A stretch of 15,079 nt of DNA, taken from Methanothrix sp. (GTDB lineage Archaea > Halobacteriota > Methanosarcinia > Methanotrichales > Methanotrichaceae). Shown here piece by piece: positions 14,747-15,079 of this stretch. Each line of letters opens with the position of its first letter. Position 1 is the stretch's first letter. The DNA is taken from NCBI GenBank assembly GCA_003162615.1, contig PMNG01000054.1, forward strand, positions 6,237-21,315, given 5' to 3'. The position numbers and the translations under genes were made by a program. Under the pieces are notes generated by a model. The model did no database searches, was not told the DNA's origin, and saw only the letters and a program-made list of their open reading frames with translations.

Positions 14747-15016
14747 TTATTCTACTGGGTCCCCACCAACGTGAAAGACGCACGATACACAGGTGGTAAC
14801 GCATAATGTGCAAAAGCCGCAGTTATGTGCTGGTGCTTCTAGTAGTATATGGGTCTCTTCAGGCTTTATTCCTTTTGATTCTAACGCCTCTTTGACTAGC
14901 GCTAAGCTCTCTTCTTGGAACTCATTGCGTATATCCTGATATTCCTTGACATCTTCAAGCTTACTCTCATAATTACGCTTTAGCTCCAATAAACCTTTAA
15001 CTTCATATTCCTTCAT
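14747..15016 (-). CDS. Candidate Cys-rich RiPP precursor peptide
   Basis: An 89-residue peptide with the shape of a RiPP precursor. Residues 1-60 are highly charged and probably helical (many Glu/Lys, no Cys) and would be the leader. Residues 61-89 are a compact core with all five cysteines: Cys66, 69, 72, 76 and 79, spaced CX2CX2CX3CX2C, interleaved with Thr, Val, Leu, Phe and Ser, then the tail FHVGGDPVE. The ATG at 15016 has a very strong SD (GGAGGTG, 5-base spacing) and its own TATA box, while the radical SAM gene follows 3 bases after the stop. This order, precursor first and well translated, then maturase, is typical of sactipeptide/ranthipeptide operons. The Cys spacing also equals a [4Fe-4S] ferredoxin motif, so a small iron-sulfur protein is the main alternative. 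No peptidase or exporter is visible, but the window ends 63 bases upstream. Confidence 0.8.
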   Translation of the reverse strand: MKEYEVKGLLELKRNYESKLEDVKEYQDIRNEFQEESLALVKEALESKGIKPEETHILLEAPAHNCGFCTLCVTTCVSCVFHVGGDPVE

Positions 15017-15021
15017 TTCAA

Positions 15022-15028
15022 CACCTCC
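15022..15028 (-). promoter_or_regulatory. Strong ribosome binding site of the Cys-rich peptide gene, within a palindrome
   Basis: GGAGGTG on the minus strand, 5 bases before the ATG, is the best SD in the window and decides the start. It overlaps a perfect 10-base palindrome, CTCCGCGGAG, at 15025-15034. This could fold back and mask part of the SD, or serve as a protein-binding site. Confidence 0.75.
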
Positions 15029-15068
15029 GCGGAGACCTCGAAATTCAAGCTTTCCGATTTTTGGAAGG

Positions 15069-15077
15069 TATTTAAGA
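15069..15077 (-). promoter_or_regulatory. TATA box of the RiPP-like operon
   Basis: TCTTAAATA on the minus strand lies about 53 bases upstream of the ATG at 15016, leaving a leader of about 25-30 bases that carries the SD. The purine-rich element expected just upstream (BRE) would be at the window edge and is only partly visible. Its presence makes the peptide the first gene of its transcript. Confidence 0.5.
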
Positions 15078-15079
15078 AA

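Noticed and set aside
1..15079. CRISPR array, tRNA or insertion sequence
   Set aside because: I read for regularly spaced repeats, tRNA arm patterns and transposase motifs and found none.

Overview
The window comes from an archaeon, most likely a methanogen of the Methanothrix/Methanosaeta-Methanocella type. The supporting signs are two Cdc48/VAT-type double AAA+ ATPases, a type A archaeal RNase P RNA, a PRC-barrel protein, a DUF99 protein, an F420-type NADP oxidoreductase, TATA boxes (TTTAAATA-like) ahead of genes, and a mix of Shine-Dalgarno-led and apparently leaderless genes. The exact genus is inference.

Left part (1-5452, nearly all minus strand). A bacterial-type Ku gene is followed 35 bases later by an ATP-dependent DNA ligase of the LigD ligase-domain type, which runs off the left edge. 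Together they form a non-homologous end-joining (NHEJ) operon. Upstream lie a small flavodoxin, a secreted protein of unknown function, and a Cdc48/VAT ATPase whose C-terminus ends in an Ile-Tyr-Ala (HbYX-like) proteasome-docking tail. This ATPase gene is followed at once by a strong hairpin terminator.

Middle part (5791-11471, plus strand). An F420-type NADP oxidoreductase gene is broken by a single-base frameshift. It is followed, with SD-guided spacing, by an intact SDR oxidoreductase. Next comes an HtrA/DegP-type serine protease gene, also broken by a one-base frameshift of the same polarity. A second, divergent Cdc48 paralogue and a PRC-barrel protein follow.

Right part (11472-15079). 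RNase P RNA (plus strand) is convergent with a DUF99 (endonuclease V-like) gene. After a gene-poor gap of about 0.5 kb comes the most unusual element: a minus-strand pair made of an 89-residue peptide and a 507-residue radical SAM protein. The peptide has a long charged leader and a compact C-terminal five-cysteine core. The radical SAM protein carries an N-terminal PqqD-like region and a C-terminal SPASM cysteine set. The pair has its own promoter and a strong SD, and the two genes are only 3 bases apart. It looks like a sactipeptide/ranthipeptide-class RiPP system in an archaeon, visibly richer in A/T than its neighbours, with no protease or transporter in view.
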